Shown: positions 35,817 through 45,573 of the stretch, in pieces | How positions within the stretch are numbered: the stretch's first letter is position 1 | Layout: each line of letters begins with the position of its first letter | DNA from: Skeletonema tropicum | Lineage: Eukaryota; Bacillariophyta; Thalassiosirophyceae; Thalassiosirales; Thalassiosiraceae | Assembly (NCBI GenBank): GCA_037178625.1 | Contig: CM074133.1 | Coordinates: forward strand, 1,922,001 to 1,986,000 | DNA length: 64,000 bases | Reading direction: 5' to 3' | Made by a program: the position numbers and the translations under genes | The notes under the pieces: generated by a model | Databases searched by the model: none | Seen by the model: the letters and a program-made list of their open reading frames with translations, nothing else | Told to the model about the DNA's origin: nothing

Positions 35817-37232
35817 TTACTCTTCCTGCTGTAGCAAAGTGTCAACGTGGTTGCGCAACCGGTCTCTCAGTATTTGCTTCGTGCCACTCTGTTTGAGTCC
35901 CTGAGCTTTTAGTATTTCTTTCAGCTTTGCAACAGTGAGCTTGTCAATTGGATCAGTCTCATTTGAATTTGCTGCTACTACTACTTCTTTTTCTTCTTTC
36001 TGTTCATCACCAACCGAAGCGCTCTTCAATTCACCTTCGGGTAGTTCAACGCTCTCATCATCATCATCATCACTGTCGTTACCAGAATCGTCGTCTTCTG
36101 CAACTACCTCTGTTTCAACAATGTCTCCAACAATAATCCCTCCATCATCCGCCGCATCATACGTTTTTTGGTAACCAGGAACTTCTTCCACCGGAACTGA
36201 TGAGTCTTGCCATACATCCGGAACAGTAGTACTACCCACAGGAGGGCGACGACTTCGTCCTGTAACAATACCCGCCTCTCGTAACTCTTCTGCCAAGACA
36301 TCTTTTCCAAGCATGGAAAATTCAGTTTCGTCATCCAAACTATACTCTGTCCCGTCTCCCTGTTGGACAATCTCTTTGGCTAGGCCACTCCTCGTTAATT
36401 GATCAAGTGTTGCCTGTTCAATATCAAAATGTAATCCCTTTTTCTCCTTCTTATCATTTGTATTGCCCTGACCCTCTTCTGCATCCAATGGATTATTCGT
36501 AGTTTCACCAGAAAGACCCGCACCAAACATCGTTTTATCAACTTTACTCATGTCAAGGTTGTCAATATCCACACCCAATTTGGCAGCATATTCTCTTACA
36601 TCTAATTCCTCTGGCTCATCATACTCACGATGCGTAACCTCCTCTTCATCATTGGGGTAGACTCCACCCCAGTCAAAGTCAGTGACGGCATCAAATGTTT
36701 GTTGACCACCAACTGTCGATGCTGGGACAAAGTGTTTTTCTATTGTGATTGTAATTTCTCTTGGGTTGCCTTGTTCACCATCTACTACTTTGGAAAAAGA
36801 AGAGGAGGTGGTGGTGGGTGTATCTGCATCTGCTATAGACCAAAATGTACCATCAACACAAATCTTTCCTCTCATTTTACGTGTCCCATCCAAGAGTATC
36901 TTTCCTCCTCCTCCTCCTTCTTCTTCATTATCGTTGTTGTTGAGACGCAGATCAATCCCTTCCGAGGAGCACTTGAACTTGACATCCTTCGCTGAAGTTT
37001 TCGGTGGGACTGGAATGGTCACTTCTATTTCGAATTGTTCTTCTTTCCATGAATAGGTGTTGGCCACTCCTACTCCTCCGTGTAGGGCGGATGATGATGA
37101 TGTTCTGTGTCGTGATGATGTTTGTGATGTGAATGAAAACGCTTCAGTGGGTGATGAGGAGGAGATGCTGGCAGCGACTACTGCTGCCGCCGCAGCGGTT
37201 ATCATGGTGCGTGGCGACTTGAGCATAGGCAT
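35817..37232 (-). CDS. Plastid-targeted CS-domain (p23/NudC-like) protein with C-terminal SAP domain
   Basis: 471 aa from the Met at 37232, chosen because it starts a signal-like peptide ending in a diatom plastid motif (MITAAAAAVVAAS...PTEAFSF); the longer frame to 37424 is less likely. The CS fold follows: YSWKEEQFEIEVTIPVP, VKFKCSSEGIDLRL, ILLDGTRKMRGKICVDGTFWSI, EITITIEK. After a long acidic linker, the last ~45 residues form a SAP motif (DKLTVAKLKEILKAQGLKQSGTKQILRDRL). SAP domains bind nucleic acid, so a link between chaperone-type interaction and plastid nucleoid or RNA is possible but inferred. Confidence 0.78.
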   Translation of the reverse strand: MPMLKSPRTMITAAAAAVVAASISSSSPTEAFSFTSQTSSRHRTSSSSALHGGVGVANTYSWKEEQFEIEVTIPVPPKTSAKDVKFKCSSEGIDLRLNNNDNEEEGGGGGKILLDGTRKMRGKICVDGTFWSIADADTPTTTSSSFSKVVDGEQGNPREITITIEKHFVPASTVGGQQTFDAVTDFDWGGVYPNDEEEVTHREYDEPEELDVREYAAKLGVDIDNLDMSKVDKTMFGAGLSGETTNNPLDAEEGQGNTNDKKEKKGLHFDIEQATLDQLTRSGLAKEIVQQGDGTEYSLDDETEFSMLGKDVLAEELREAGIVTGRSRRPPVGSTTVPDVWQDSSVPVEEVPGYQKTYDAADDGGIIVGDIVETEVVAEDDDSGNDSDDDDDESVELPEGELKSASVGDEQKEEKEVVVAANSNETDPIDKLTVAKLKEILKAQGLKQSGTKQILRDRLRNHVDTLLQQEE

Positions 37233-37507
37233 GCTTGATTTGATTTCTCTCCGATATGAGATCTTTGTCTTGACTGCTGTTATGATGGCGACGTGCGATA
37301 GCTTGGATGGGTGGTCGTGATGGCCGGCAACCGGCAAGAAAAAGATGCCATTTTTTAGCGCGCATATGCTCACTGTGCGTGATCTGTGATGTTTTTGCGC
37401 CATTTTTTTAGCGCGCCTCATCATCTCACATGAAACATGAACCGAAGCCGAAGTACTGATACGCTCACAATGTCATTTTTCAGCTAGACAACGTATATAT
37501 TATCATC

Positions 37508-38479
37508 ATGAGCACCAACACAAAGAAGAGAGGACTGTCTCCAGCAGCACCCAACGTAAACACTGAAGTAGCTGCTGCGGCAGCGACAGCGACAGACAAA
37601 CCAACCAACAAGAAACCTCGCAAAAAGGCAGTAACAGCCAAATCTCTCGGCCTCACCCAAGCTGAATTCAACAGCATCAAATCCGCGCCAATCAAAAAGG
37701 AACTCAAGCAAATAGTCAAAAAACTGGCCAAGCAGGTAGACGATGACTGGCACGATGGATACGAGGAACAGCAGGAGACAAAGGGGGAGTGGTTCGAGGC
37801 GATTCAAGAGCCTCTTCAAGCCGTGTTGGACATCGGTGTAGGCAAACAGGCTGCGTTGCTTCAGTGCAATGAGGTGCTCAAGATTGTGTCTGACTCATTT
37901 TATGACCTGCTTGCATGTCCATGCCGATGCTGCTGGGAGGATGATATGAGTGATTCGGATAAGGAGTTTGAGCTCGAATTGCCTTGGGGTGAGGAGGAGA
38001 GAGTTTACAAGGCTACGCCTTCGTACCCCTACGATGTCTGGAGTTATGTTTGGGTAGCATTGTTACGTGTGCATTCCAATCTAGACAATGTGGATGAAGG
38101 GTTGTTGTTGCAATGTATCAAAGATGCACATGACAACATGGATAAGGCGGAAATGATCGAACTTCCAGGATATCTTTACGATCAGGATGATGAAAAGTAT
38201 GACATTGGTACAACCGATCAAAGAGACGGTAAACATGTACCAAGTGGAACGAAGCTTGCTCATTATGTGAACAATAGGGCATCGGAGTGGAAGAGTCTAC
38301 CTACAACCAAAAAGGTGCATCGTATGAGGCGTGCTATCGATCGTCGCTTTGATGGTACACCTGAGAGGAGAACACGTGACTATCATTTGCGATATGACTC
38401 AGATGATAGTTATGGTGGTGGCTTTGGTTATGGAGGTGGAGGGTATGGTCGTGGGCGTCGTGAATGTACCATTATGTAG
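37508..38479 (+). CDS. Unknown protein with C-terminal CaaX box
   Basis: 323 aa, not recognised. Lys/Ala-rich N-terminus (KKPRKKAVTAK, possible nuclear signal), central alpha-helical region with a Cys cluster (LLACPCRCCWED, residues ~135-145) and a Gly/Tyr-rich tail (GGGFGYGGGGYGRGRR) ending in CTIM. A terminal C-aliphatic-aliphatic-Met is a farnesylation signal; CTIM fits loosely because Thr is at the first a position. Lipidation could tether it to membranes. It diverges from the CS/SAP gene across a 275-bp spacer. Confidence 0.7.
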   Translation: MSTNTKKRGLSPAAPNVNTEVAAAAATATDKPTNKKPRKKAVTAKSLGLTQAEFNSIKSAPIKKELKQIVKKLAKQVDDDWHDGYEEQQETKGEWFEAIQEPLQAVLDIGVGKQAALLQCNEVLKIVSDSFYDLLACPCRCCWEDDMSDSDKEFELELPWGEEERVYKATPSYPYDVWSYVWVALLRVHSNLDNVDEGLLLQCIKDAHDNMDKAEMIELPGYLYDQDDEKYDIGTTDQRDGKHVPSGTKLAHYVNNRASEWKSLPTTKKVHRMRRAIDRRFDGTPERRTRDYHLRYDSDDSYGGGFGYGGGGYGRGRRECTIM

Positions 38480-38973
38480 AGAATGAGTGTTGTTTTTGAA
38501 TTGAAGTTGGAACCATACACAAAATGATGCGGAGTTAGTGGATGTATCAACTCATTACACCTTGCGTCTTGCTCTTGCACCTAGGAGCACAGTGCTGACC
38601 AAGCGATAGTAGATAGATCGAGAAGAGAAGTCGCTTCATGATATTGTAACAAAATTCATTAGATTTCAATACTACGCTTTGCTTTCCTGTTTTCTCAGCA
38701 AAGCAATCCAAATCAGATATTTGCCTCTCTACCTTATCTTCAGCATACATCTACATCTGCATAGTTTGACCTTTGCCGCCCATGCTTTCTGCACACTCCT
38801 CCTTTTCTACGCAGGTTTGTGCATCAAACAACGCTGCATAGTTTGACATTGGCTCTATGCTTTCTGCACACTATCAAAGCTTTGTTTGAGTACCCTTCAC
38901 TGCTGCATTGTTTCCTCTCTTTTTGGGATAATCATAATTGATCAATCCTCCTTTCTGAACTTGGTCGCGATAA

Positions 38974-39345
38974 TCAAAACTGATCAATCTCATCCACTTC
39001 TTCTTCAAGGCTTTCAGTAAACGCTCTGTCATCTTCCTCGTTTTTCAGATCTTTTTCATCAGGTAGCCATCTCTCTAAAATGTCACACTAGCGTCTAGTA
39101 CACCAACGATCCAATTTCTCTTTCAGTTTATTGTTGGTGATTTCACCTTTTGTGTATAATACCATGTCACGCATTAGCATATTTCTATCCGGACCTGTGG
39201 GGCGGAAAATGATTGTATCACCTTCTTGCATCGCAACTGTCCCATCAATTCCGAAAATAGACCACAACAATGAGGTCAACTACTCATCATCTACAGTATC
39301 GCCGCCCTCCTTTCCGTTCTGATTGACAGAGATCATCTCTGGGGG
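38974..39345 (-). pseudogene. Fragment of a coding sequence with two in-frame TAG stops
   Basis: One reading frame stays protein-like across about 370 bp but has TAG twice: after GGDTVDDE and after KLDRWCTRR. Segments are EMISVNQNGKEGG, SLLWSIFGIDGTVAMQEG, IIFRPTGPDRNMLMRDM and, last, ILERWLPDEKDLKNEEDD...DEIDQF before TGA. I do not recognise the parent family. It is probably a decayed fragment; no in-frame start is convincing. Confidence 0.5.
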
Positions 39346-39815
39346 AGACTTTGGGAGGAGTTTTTGGTGTTTGCTACTTCTGCGGCGGTGATCAGTCCCA
39401 CCCGGGGTCTTCTTCTTTTGTGTCTTTTCCCTTCGAGACTCTATCTCTACATAGGCCATTGTTGTATCTATCTATCACTATCACTCACACAAATCTTTGT
39501 ATCTTTTGTTTCTGAAATGGCGGGAAGGCTTTCGATCGCCAAAGATCCAAGATAGATCCAAGATCCAACGCGCGCGCCAAGAACAAAGCAGGAAGCAAGA
39601 ACAAAGAAGAAGCAAGAGCAAAATGTCCACGGTCACGTCCGTGGTTCACTCTCGTATTTTCACGTTCGATTCATACGATCATTCTGCTGTTTCAATTCAT
39701 TGTTTCTTATCATTGTTTCTTATTATAGAAGCAGCAAGATACTCTTGGCAAATCGAAGTTGCATAAAACGGTTAGAAAAGAACAACTACAACAGCAACTA
39801 CAACAACAAATCAAC

Positions 39816-42468
39816 ATGGGGATCATTGACATAGTCGGCAACAACGCTGCCCAGATTGATGCAGCCGAATACGAGAAGAAAGTGCGTGAAAAGTACCCCG
39901 AAAAGCTCCTTCAACCAGATGAGCGCATCGTCTTCGCATTTAAATCTCTTGGAGGATCCGGTCGTGATCATTACATGCTCACTACCAAGCGTCTGTTGAT
40001 TAAAGACAAGATGGGCATGACAGGAAAGCAGATCGGCTATAAAACCGTGCCGTACACATCTGTGCGTGCCTTTTCTTTTGAGACGTGTGGATCTTTTGAT
40101 ACAGACAGCTGAAATGAAGGTCTACTGCAAGGGGTATTGGTACGGTCTCTATTGATTTTAACAAGAATGTCGACGTGCTAGCAATTCATCGATTTTTGAG
40201 TTCTGTTGTCATGCAGGGCAAAGGTGCCGGTGAGGAATACGTTTCAGATGGTGGATATGGCAATGGTGGCAGTGGCGATGCAAGCACTGGAATCTTTGAC
40301 CTCCTTGGATCTAACTACATGCAAATTGATAAGCATGAACTGGAATCTCGCCTGAAGCCCAGTGTACTTCCTCCCTGAGGAGAAAGTGGAACTGGCCTTC
40401 AAGTGCGGCAGGGATTCTATTGTCTTCACGAGCATGCGCGTGCTAAAGATTGACGTTCAAGGAATGACAGGCAAGAAGATTGAATACCTAACAATTTTAT
40501 GGCCGAGTATTAGAGGCTTCTCGATTGAGACAGCTGGAAACATTCTTGATAGAGATAGTGAACTGACTCTATACTTTAATCTGCCTGCTAAGGAATGTCA
40601 CGCCGAGGGATACCCCAGAAATGAACGCACCAGGATGAAAATTGATTTTCGTGATGGCCAAGCTGACATATTTGCCGTCCAGAAGGTAAGATCACACTAT
40701 TATTCCATCGGTGTCTTTACTACTTTTGACAATTTCCACTCACCCACACGCTTTGCAGTTTATTTCCGATAAACTACTAGGTCCCGATACAATGGCACCT
40801 TCTGCGCACGGCGGTGCCATGACTGGTCATCAGGACACTGGCTCAGGCAGCGTTTTGGCATGGCTTGGAGACGATAACAGAATGGTGGATCCACGCGAGG
40901 CAGAGGAACAATTTAAATTCATTCTCCAGTCATGTGAAGCTGTAGAGCTTGCGTTCAAGGGCCGTCGTGACATGATCCTTTTCACCACCAAGAGGGTCAT
41001 CTTTGTTGACAAGCAGGGGTTGTTTGGCATCGGGAAGAAGGTTGAATTTATTTCGGTACCTTGGAGAACCATCACTACCTTCAGTGTGCGTTCTGCTGGC
41101 TCATTTATCGATAAAGATTCTGAGATGTGCCTTTGGCTTGATTTTGACGATGTTTATTATCCGCGACGTACCAATGAAGACGATCCACCACCTCCCCCCG
41201 AGCCACGAAGGAGTTGTATAGAAATTGATTTTCAGAAAGATAAGGTGGACATCTTTGTTGTGCACAGATATCTATCTGAAAGGGTTATGCGTGTGAACGG
41301 TCACCAACTTAAACCATACACTTCACCTGTCAGCTCCGAGCTTTTGATACCTTCATCTCCGGACACTGGCACGAACTTGCTAGATTGGATTGGTGACAAT
41401 GCTTCTGCGATTGATCCTAATGCATGTGATGACAAGTTCCACGAAGCTGGCTTACTTCAGCATGATGAGCATGTTGCGTATGCTTTCAAAGCAGGACGAG
41501 ACAGCATCTATCTAACCAACAAAAGGCTTTTTGTCATAGACGTTCAAGGGTTCACTGGAAAGAAGGAAGAGTACATGTCAGTTCCATTGGACAGTATTCG
41601 TGTTTGGTCGGTTGAGAGCGCTGGTCAACTTGACCGTGATATGGAGCTGCGTGTCTGGTTCAAGGGCTACTGGGATAACAAAGTGAAGCAAGATCTGAGG
41701 AAGGGCAAGGCAGATATTTTCGCTATTCAAAGCTTCATTGCACACTTCATTATTGGAAATGCGGATGGAAGCTCTGCGTTGAAGAATGCGCAAGCGTTTG
41801 AGCCCTCGAAGACAGGGGCTATGACTAAAATTCTCGGCTATCTAGACGATGCTCACATGAAAGATCCCGTTGAGTTGACGTCTCAACTTCGTTCTTCTCC
41901 TGCTCTGTTGCAGGAAGATGAATCAGTCGAGGCTGCCTTCAAAGCTGGAAGGGACTCTTTCATCGTAACTACCAAAAGAATCATCGTCATTGACAAGAAA
42001 GGTATCACGGGGAAATCTGTCGATTACAGAAGCTTCCCGCTCATGTACAACACAGCCTTCAAGATCGAAACAGAGGGACACTTGCTTAGTGGACCTGAGG
42101 TCAAGGTGTACACGGCCGATGAAGACATCAAACAAGAACTTGCCAAAGGTCAAAAGGATAATATCTGGCTAGTTCATGAGATTTTGTCGAACAAGATGTT
42201 GAATGACCCAAAGAAAGATTTTTCTGAAGAAGAAGTGCATTTGGGCAATGTAGATCAGCCATCATACGCTCCCACTCCTGCTCAACCGTACTCACCAGTG
42301 GTTGCAGCACAGCCATATGTCCAGCCGAGTACATTCCAGGTTCAAGTTCCAGCTGGGATTGTAGCTGGTCAACAGATTCAAGTTCAGCATCCGCATACGA
42401 ATCAGATGCTGGTAATTACAGTTCCTAATGGAGTACCAGCTGGTGGAGTGTTCAACGTTTCTGCGTAA
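39816..42468 (+). CDS. Multi-copy bacterial-type PH-domain (PF08000-like) protein, N-terminal part frame-disrupted
   Basis: Five consecutive copies of a ~130-residue module. Each has DE-VE-AFK-GRD, T-KR-I-ID-QG-TGKK-EY-S-P, F-S-ETAG and an IDF/DIF-VH end, the pattern of the bacterial PH-like family formerly called DUF1696. Copy 1 runs 39816-40215, copy 2 40280-40685, then a 73-nt intron (40686-40758, GTAAGA...GCAG); copies 3-5 run 40790-42200. The tail has VPAG...GQQ repeats (VQVPAGIVAGQQIQV, VTVPNGVPAGGVF). From 40759 the frame is clean (~570 codons). Before that the modules are broken by shifts near 40108, 40142 and 40365, so the first third is a pseudogenic, mis-sequenced or unusually expressed region. 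Likely a membrane/lipid adaptor; inferred bacterial origin. Confidence 0.75.
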
Positions 42469-42481
42469 AAGAAGACTGTAG

Positions 42482-42665
42482 ATGTTTGTAAAGATCTTAA
42501 CATATGTCTTGCACTTATATTTTGGCTCAATGATTTCTTTCAACTGCAAATGGAGCTTGATTGACTGGATCAACCTCGCCTGGATAGATAGCGTGTGATC
42601 GAGTACCGTAGATGGTACGTACCAGCTCTGCTGTGTACTGTTAGCTAGCCTCACATCGATTGGAA
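42482..42665. repeat. Imperfect direct repeat, copy A (3' of PH gene)
   Basis: Shares tgtaaagatcttaac, ctcaatga, gcctggatagata and gtactgttagct in the same order and spacing with 43888-44075. The two copies flank the EF-P gene. Confidence 0.75.
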
Positions 42666-43051
42666 GTAGGGAGATCGAGGATACTAACAACGAGAACCGA
42701 GAACCGAGAACGGAGAGAAATCAAAGTTCCAGTTCCATGTTCCGTCAAACTCGTCGTACTTATGGTACTATGTACTCACAATAATCTGAGTGGAAAACAT
42801 CTCTAGATTACGGAACTAACCATGTAGGAAATAATGTTTTTGATGATGCCTCCGCTCTCTAGCGAGTATATATGACGTTGATAGCCACGGAGGGAAAAGG
42901 AGCAGAGGAGGCTGACGTTTCGCATAATGCAACTCTCCTCGACGTCCTCAGCTTTGCATCCATCCATTCCATTGGAAAGCATTAAGGACGAAGAACACTA
43001 TAGTTGCATCGAATGCATTATTTCTATCTATAATACACAACAACAACAACC

Positions 43052-43811
43052 ATGAAGCTCGCCATTTTCGCATCCTTTATCGGAACATCCGTAGCCTTTG
43101 CACCAACCATCTTCACCCAACGCTCGTCATCTGCTCTAAATGTTGCCGTCGACACATCCGAAATCAAAAATGGATTGACCATCGAACTCGACGGCGAACC
43201 ATACAAGGTCCTCAACTTCTCCATTATGAAACAAGCTCGCGGTGCTGCCAAAACAACCATCAAATTCAAGAACTTGAAACGAGGCACAACCATTGAGAAC
43301 ACATACCGTTGTAGGTGACAATTGTCTTTGGTGTAAAGCTTTCGTTATTGTTGTCAGTATCATTGCTCATTTCGTCAGCATCTATCTCATCTTGTTGTTG
43401 CGTATATGTGCGTTGATTACCCTTTTCACAGCTGGAGAGAAGTTTGAAACGGCAGAAGTTCTTAGGAAGCCGAGTCAATACTCTTACAATGATGAAGATG
43501 GTAACTACTTCTTTATGGATTCAGAATCATTTGAGGTAGTTATGGTAGAGTCAAAGATCGTGGAAGATCAGAAGAAATGGATTGCAGAGGGGATGGAATG
43601 TGATCTCATATTTTTCAAGGATGAAGTGATTGAGGTTCGCACGCCTAGCCCGTATGTGTATGAGGTTGTGGAGACAGAGCCGAATGTGAAGCAAGATTTC
43701 AAGCCTGCCGTGTTAGATTGTGGTGCTACCGTGAATGTACCTGGATTCGTTGAACAAGGTTCGAAGATTAAAGTGGATACTGAAAAAGGAGAGTACCTGG
43801 AGCGTGCTTAG
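43052..43811 (+). CDS. efp: Plastid translation elongation factor P
   Basis: EF-P relieves ribosome stalling at polyproline. Exons 43052-43310 and 43432-43811 (121-nt intron, T|GTAGGT...CACAG) give about 212 aa. The presequence MKLAIFASFIGTSVAFAPT has the diatom plastid A-F motif. Domain I: EIKNGLTIELDGEPYKVLNF...GTTIENTYRSGEKFETAEV; domains II-III follow to VPGFVEQGSKIKVDTEKGEYLERA, the normal EF-P terminus. The loop carrying the modified Lys (PGKG in E. coli) reads KQARGAA, so Arg63 occupies the tip and the PG is missing. Some bacterial EF-Ps use a rhamnosylated Arg there. Confidence 0.9.
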
Positions 43812-43887
43812 AAGTATTGGTGAGATCCTAATGGTTGAGGTTTGAAGATTATCACTGCAAGTATGGTCATGCACCACCTTGTACTAA

Positions 43888-44075
43888 CTAATGCTTGTAA
43901 AGATCTTAACTTATGACACTTCTATATTTTGACTCAATGAATTTTATCGACGCCACTGGAGCTTCAATGACTGGATAGATAACCTCGCGCGCCTGGATAG
44001 ATATGGCGTGGATTGAGTTTTGTAGATAAAATGTAACAGATCTCATGTACTGTTAGCTGGCCATACATCCAGGAC
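43888..44075. repeat. Imperfect direct repeat, copy B (3' of EF-P)
   Basis: Second copy of the motif string described at 42482-42665. It ends 1-2 bases from the left terminal inverted repeat of the large transposon at 44077. Confidence 0.75.
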
Positions 44076-44225
44076 ATACCGTCTATACCTTAGATCGTGT
44101 CCGTGTACATAACCCCACTATTGCAGTCCGGACATGTTCACCCCCCTGCGTGGATGCACGGACACATTCTAGAATCCGGACACTTTCAAGCGTTTCTTAG
44201 TAAACGTCTAACAACAAATACTTAA

Positions 44226-44342
44226 ATTAATCTAATCCAACTGCGCATTGCCTTCGTCCTCGTCGTCAATGATGCCAAATGCACTATCTATCATTTCAAA
44301 GTCGTCTTCGTTCCCATTTTCCACATCTTCAAGATGGTGCTA
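44226..44342 (-). pseudogene. Possible acidic C-terminal exon inside the outer element
   Basis: On the minus strand, after ATTAG (a possible 3' splice site), an open stretch reads HHLEDVENGNEDDFEMIDSA... and ends GNAQLD-stop. Composition is coding-like and acidic. No matching upstream exon was found, so it may be the last piece of a lost transposon gene. Confidence 0.3.
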
Positions 44343-45317
44343 ATACTTCGTTGTGGTAATAATATCCGTGCTGGGTAATATGGGCGAGGCTGCCCGAGTC
44401 TTGTGAATTGGAAGAGAGATTGTGAGGAAAGCTTTTATATGAATTCTGCGAAAACAAAACAATCAATGATCCTGTTAGGGGTGTATAGGCTTAAGATACA
44501 AGTGGAGATGGACGTGTTGGTGTGCAATTATTCCTACGATCATACAATTGTAACGACTTGTACGACTGGAGGAAATGAACGCAACCCAAAACCAAGCAGT
44601 CGAATGACGGAAAGAGGTGCACTAAACATGATCTGGTGGTAATCGAATTGGCAGCTACAACATCTTTCTTTATTACTGGATTTCCGTAGAGCAACTCTTA
44701 CTTGATTGATTAAGTAATAATTGCTGGGAAGCACATGTAATGTAAATTGTTTATCATCTCTAGAGTAGACATTTAATGAGGTGCATGACCAAAGGAACAT
44801 ATCAGGGTAATGTTTCTCCGCCACTTATTTGATTTACTGGAATGAATGAACATTGTTGACCCCTGAGATTGCAGAGTCTAATGGGAGATTTAATTGAACC
44901 TCTCTTGGCCTATATTATGTTAGACCACGAGTGCAGTGTCATTAAATATCCTCCAATCACCGCCCCCTACTAGGTAACACACCATGGTGTTATTTGCAGT
45001 GATATCGTTCTGTATCGACGGTTACAAATCGATATGTCGGTTTGGAGGGTGAAAAAGTGCCGCTGATGTAAGGGTCGATACGTCATTCAATACACGTTGG
45101 ATATCGCTAGTCACGGACAACACCATTCGAATCAGTGTTGAAAATAGGTCTAGGATCTATGCTTATGAGTCTATAGATGGTTTTGCGACGGTGTTAGAGG
45201 TATTGTCAATGCATCGATAGCGTCATCGTGTTCTGTGATTTTTTGAGTTTTTGGATCCGGGGCAAAAATGTTTTTTTTTGGGACAAGAATTCTCAGGTCT
45301 CATGGTCGGTGTGTTAG
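44343..45317. other. Left arm of outer transposon, no gene supported
   Basis: About 1 kb without a convincing ORF between the acidic exon and the inner terminal inverted repeat. Confidence 0.45.
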
Positions 45318-45445
45318 GGGCTACGTTGGGCACGGCTTTTCTGGGCACGGGTTGGGCACGCCCTATGATGTGACGATTCTGCCACGTCACCATACCACGC
45401 TCTCTCCATTAACCCTAAAAGGCAGAATTATCTTTCAACAAGAGG

Positions 45446-45449
<4 letters not shown>

Positions 45450-45503
<54 letters not shown>
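45450..45503 (+). repeat. (CT)n microsatellite upstream of the transposon gene
   Basis: An uninterrupted run of about 26 CT units, 70 bp before the ATG at 45574. CT/GA runs near starts can act as promoter elements. Confidence 0.95.
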
Positions 45504-45505
<2 letters not shown>

Positions 45506-45573
45506 ATGTTGCTGCAGCGCGGCCAATGACAAAAATAAAGTAAGCTAAGTGTTACCAGTGTCATTAATACATC

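Noticed and set aside
45268..45543. ORF over the (CT)n run
   Set aside because: Its C-terminus is a Ser-Leu run produced by the microsatellite, and its start overlaps the terminal inverted repeat.
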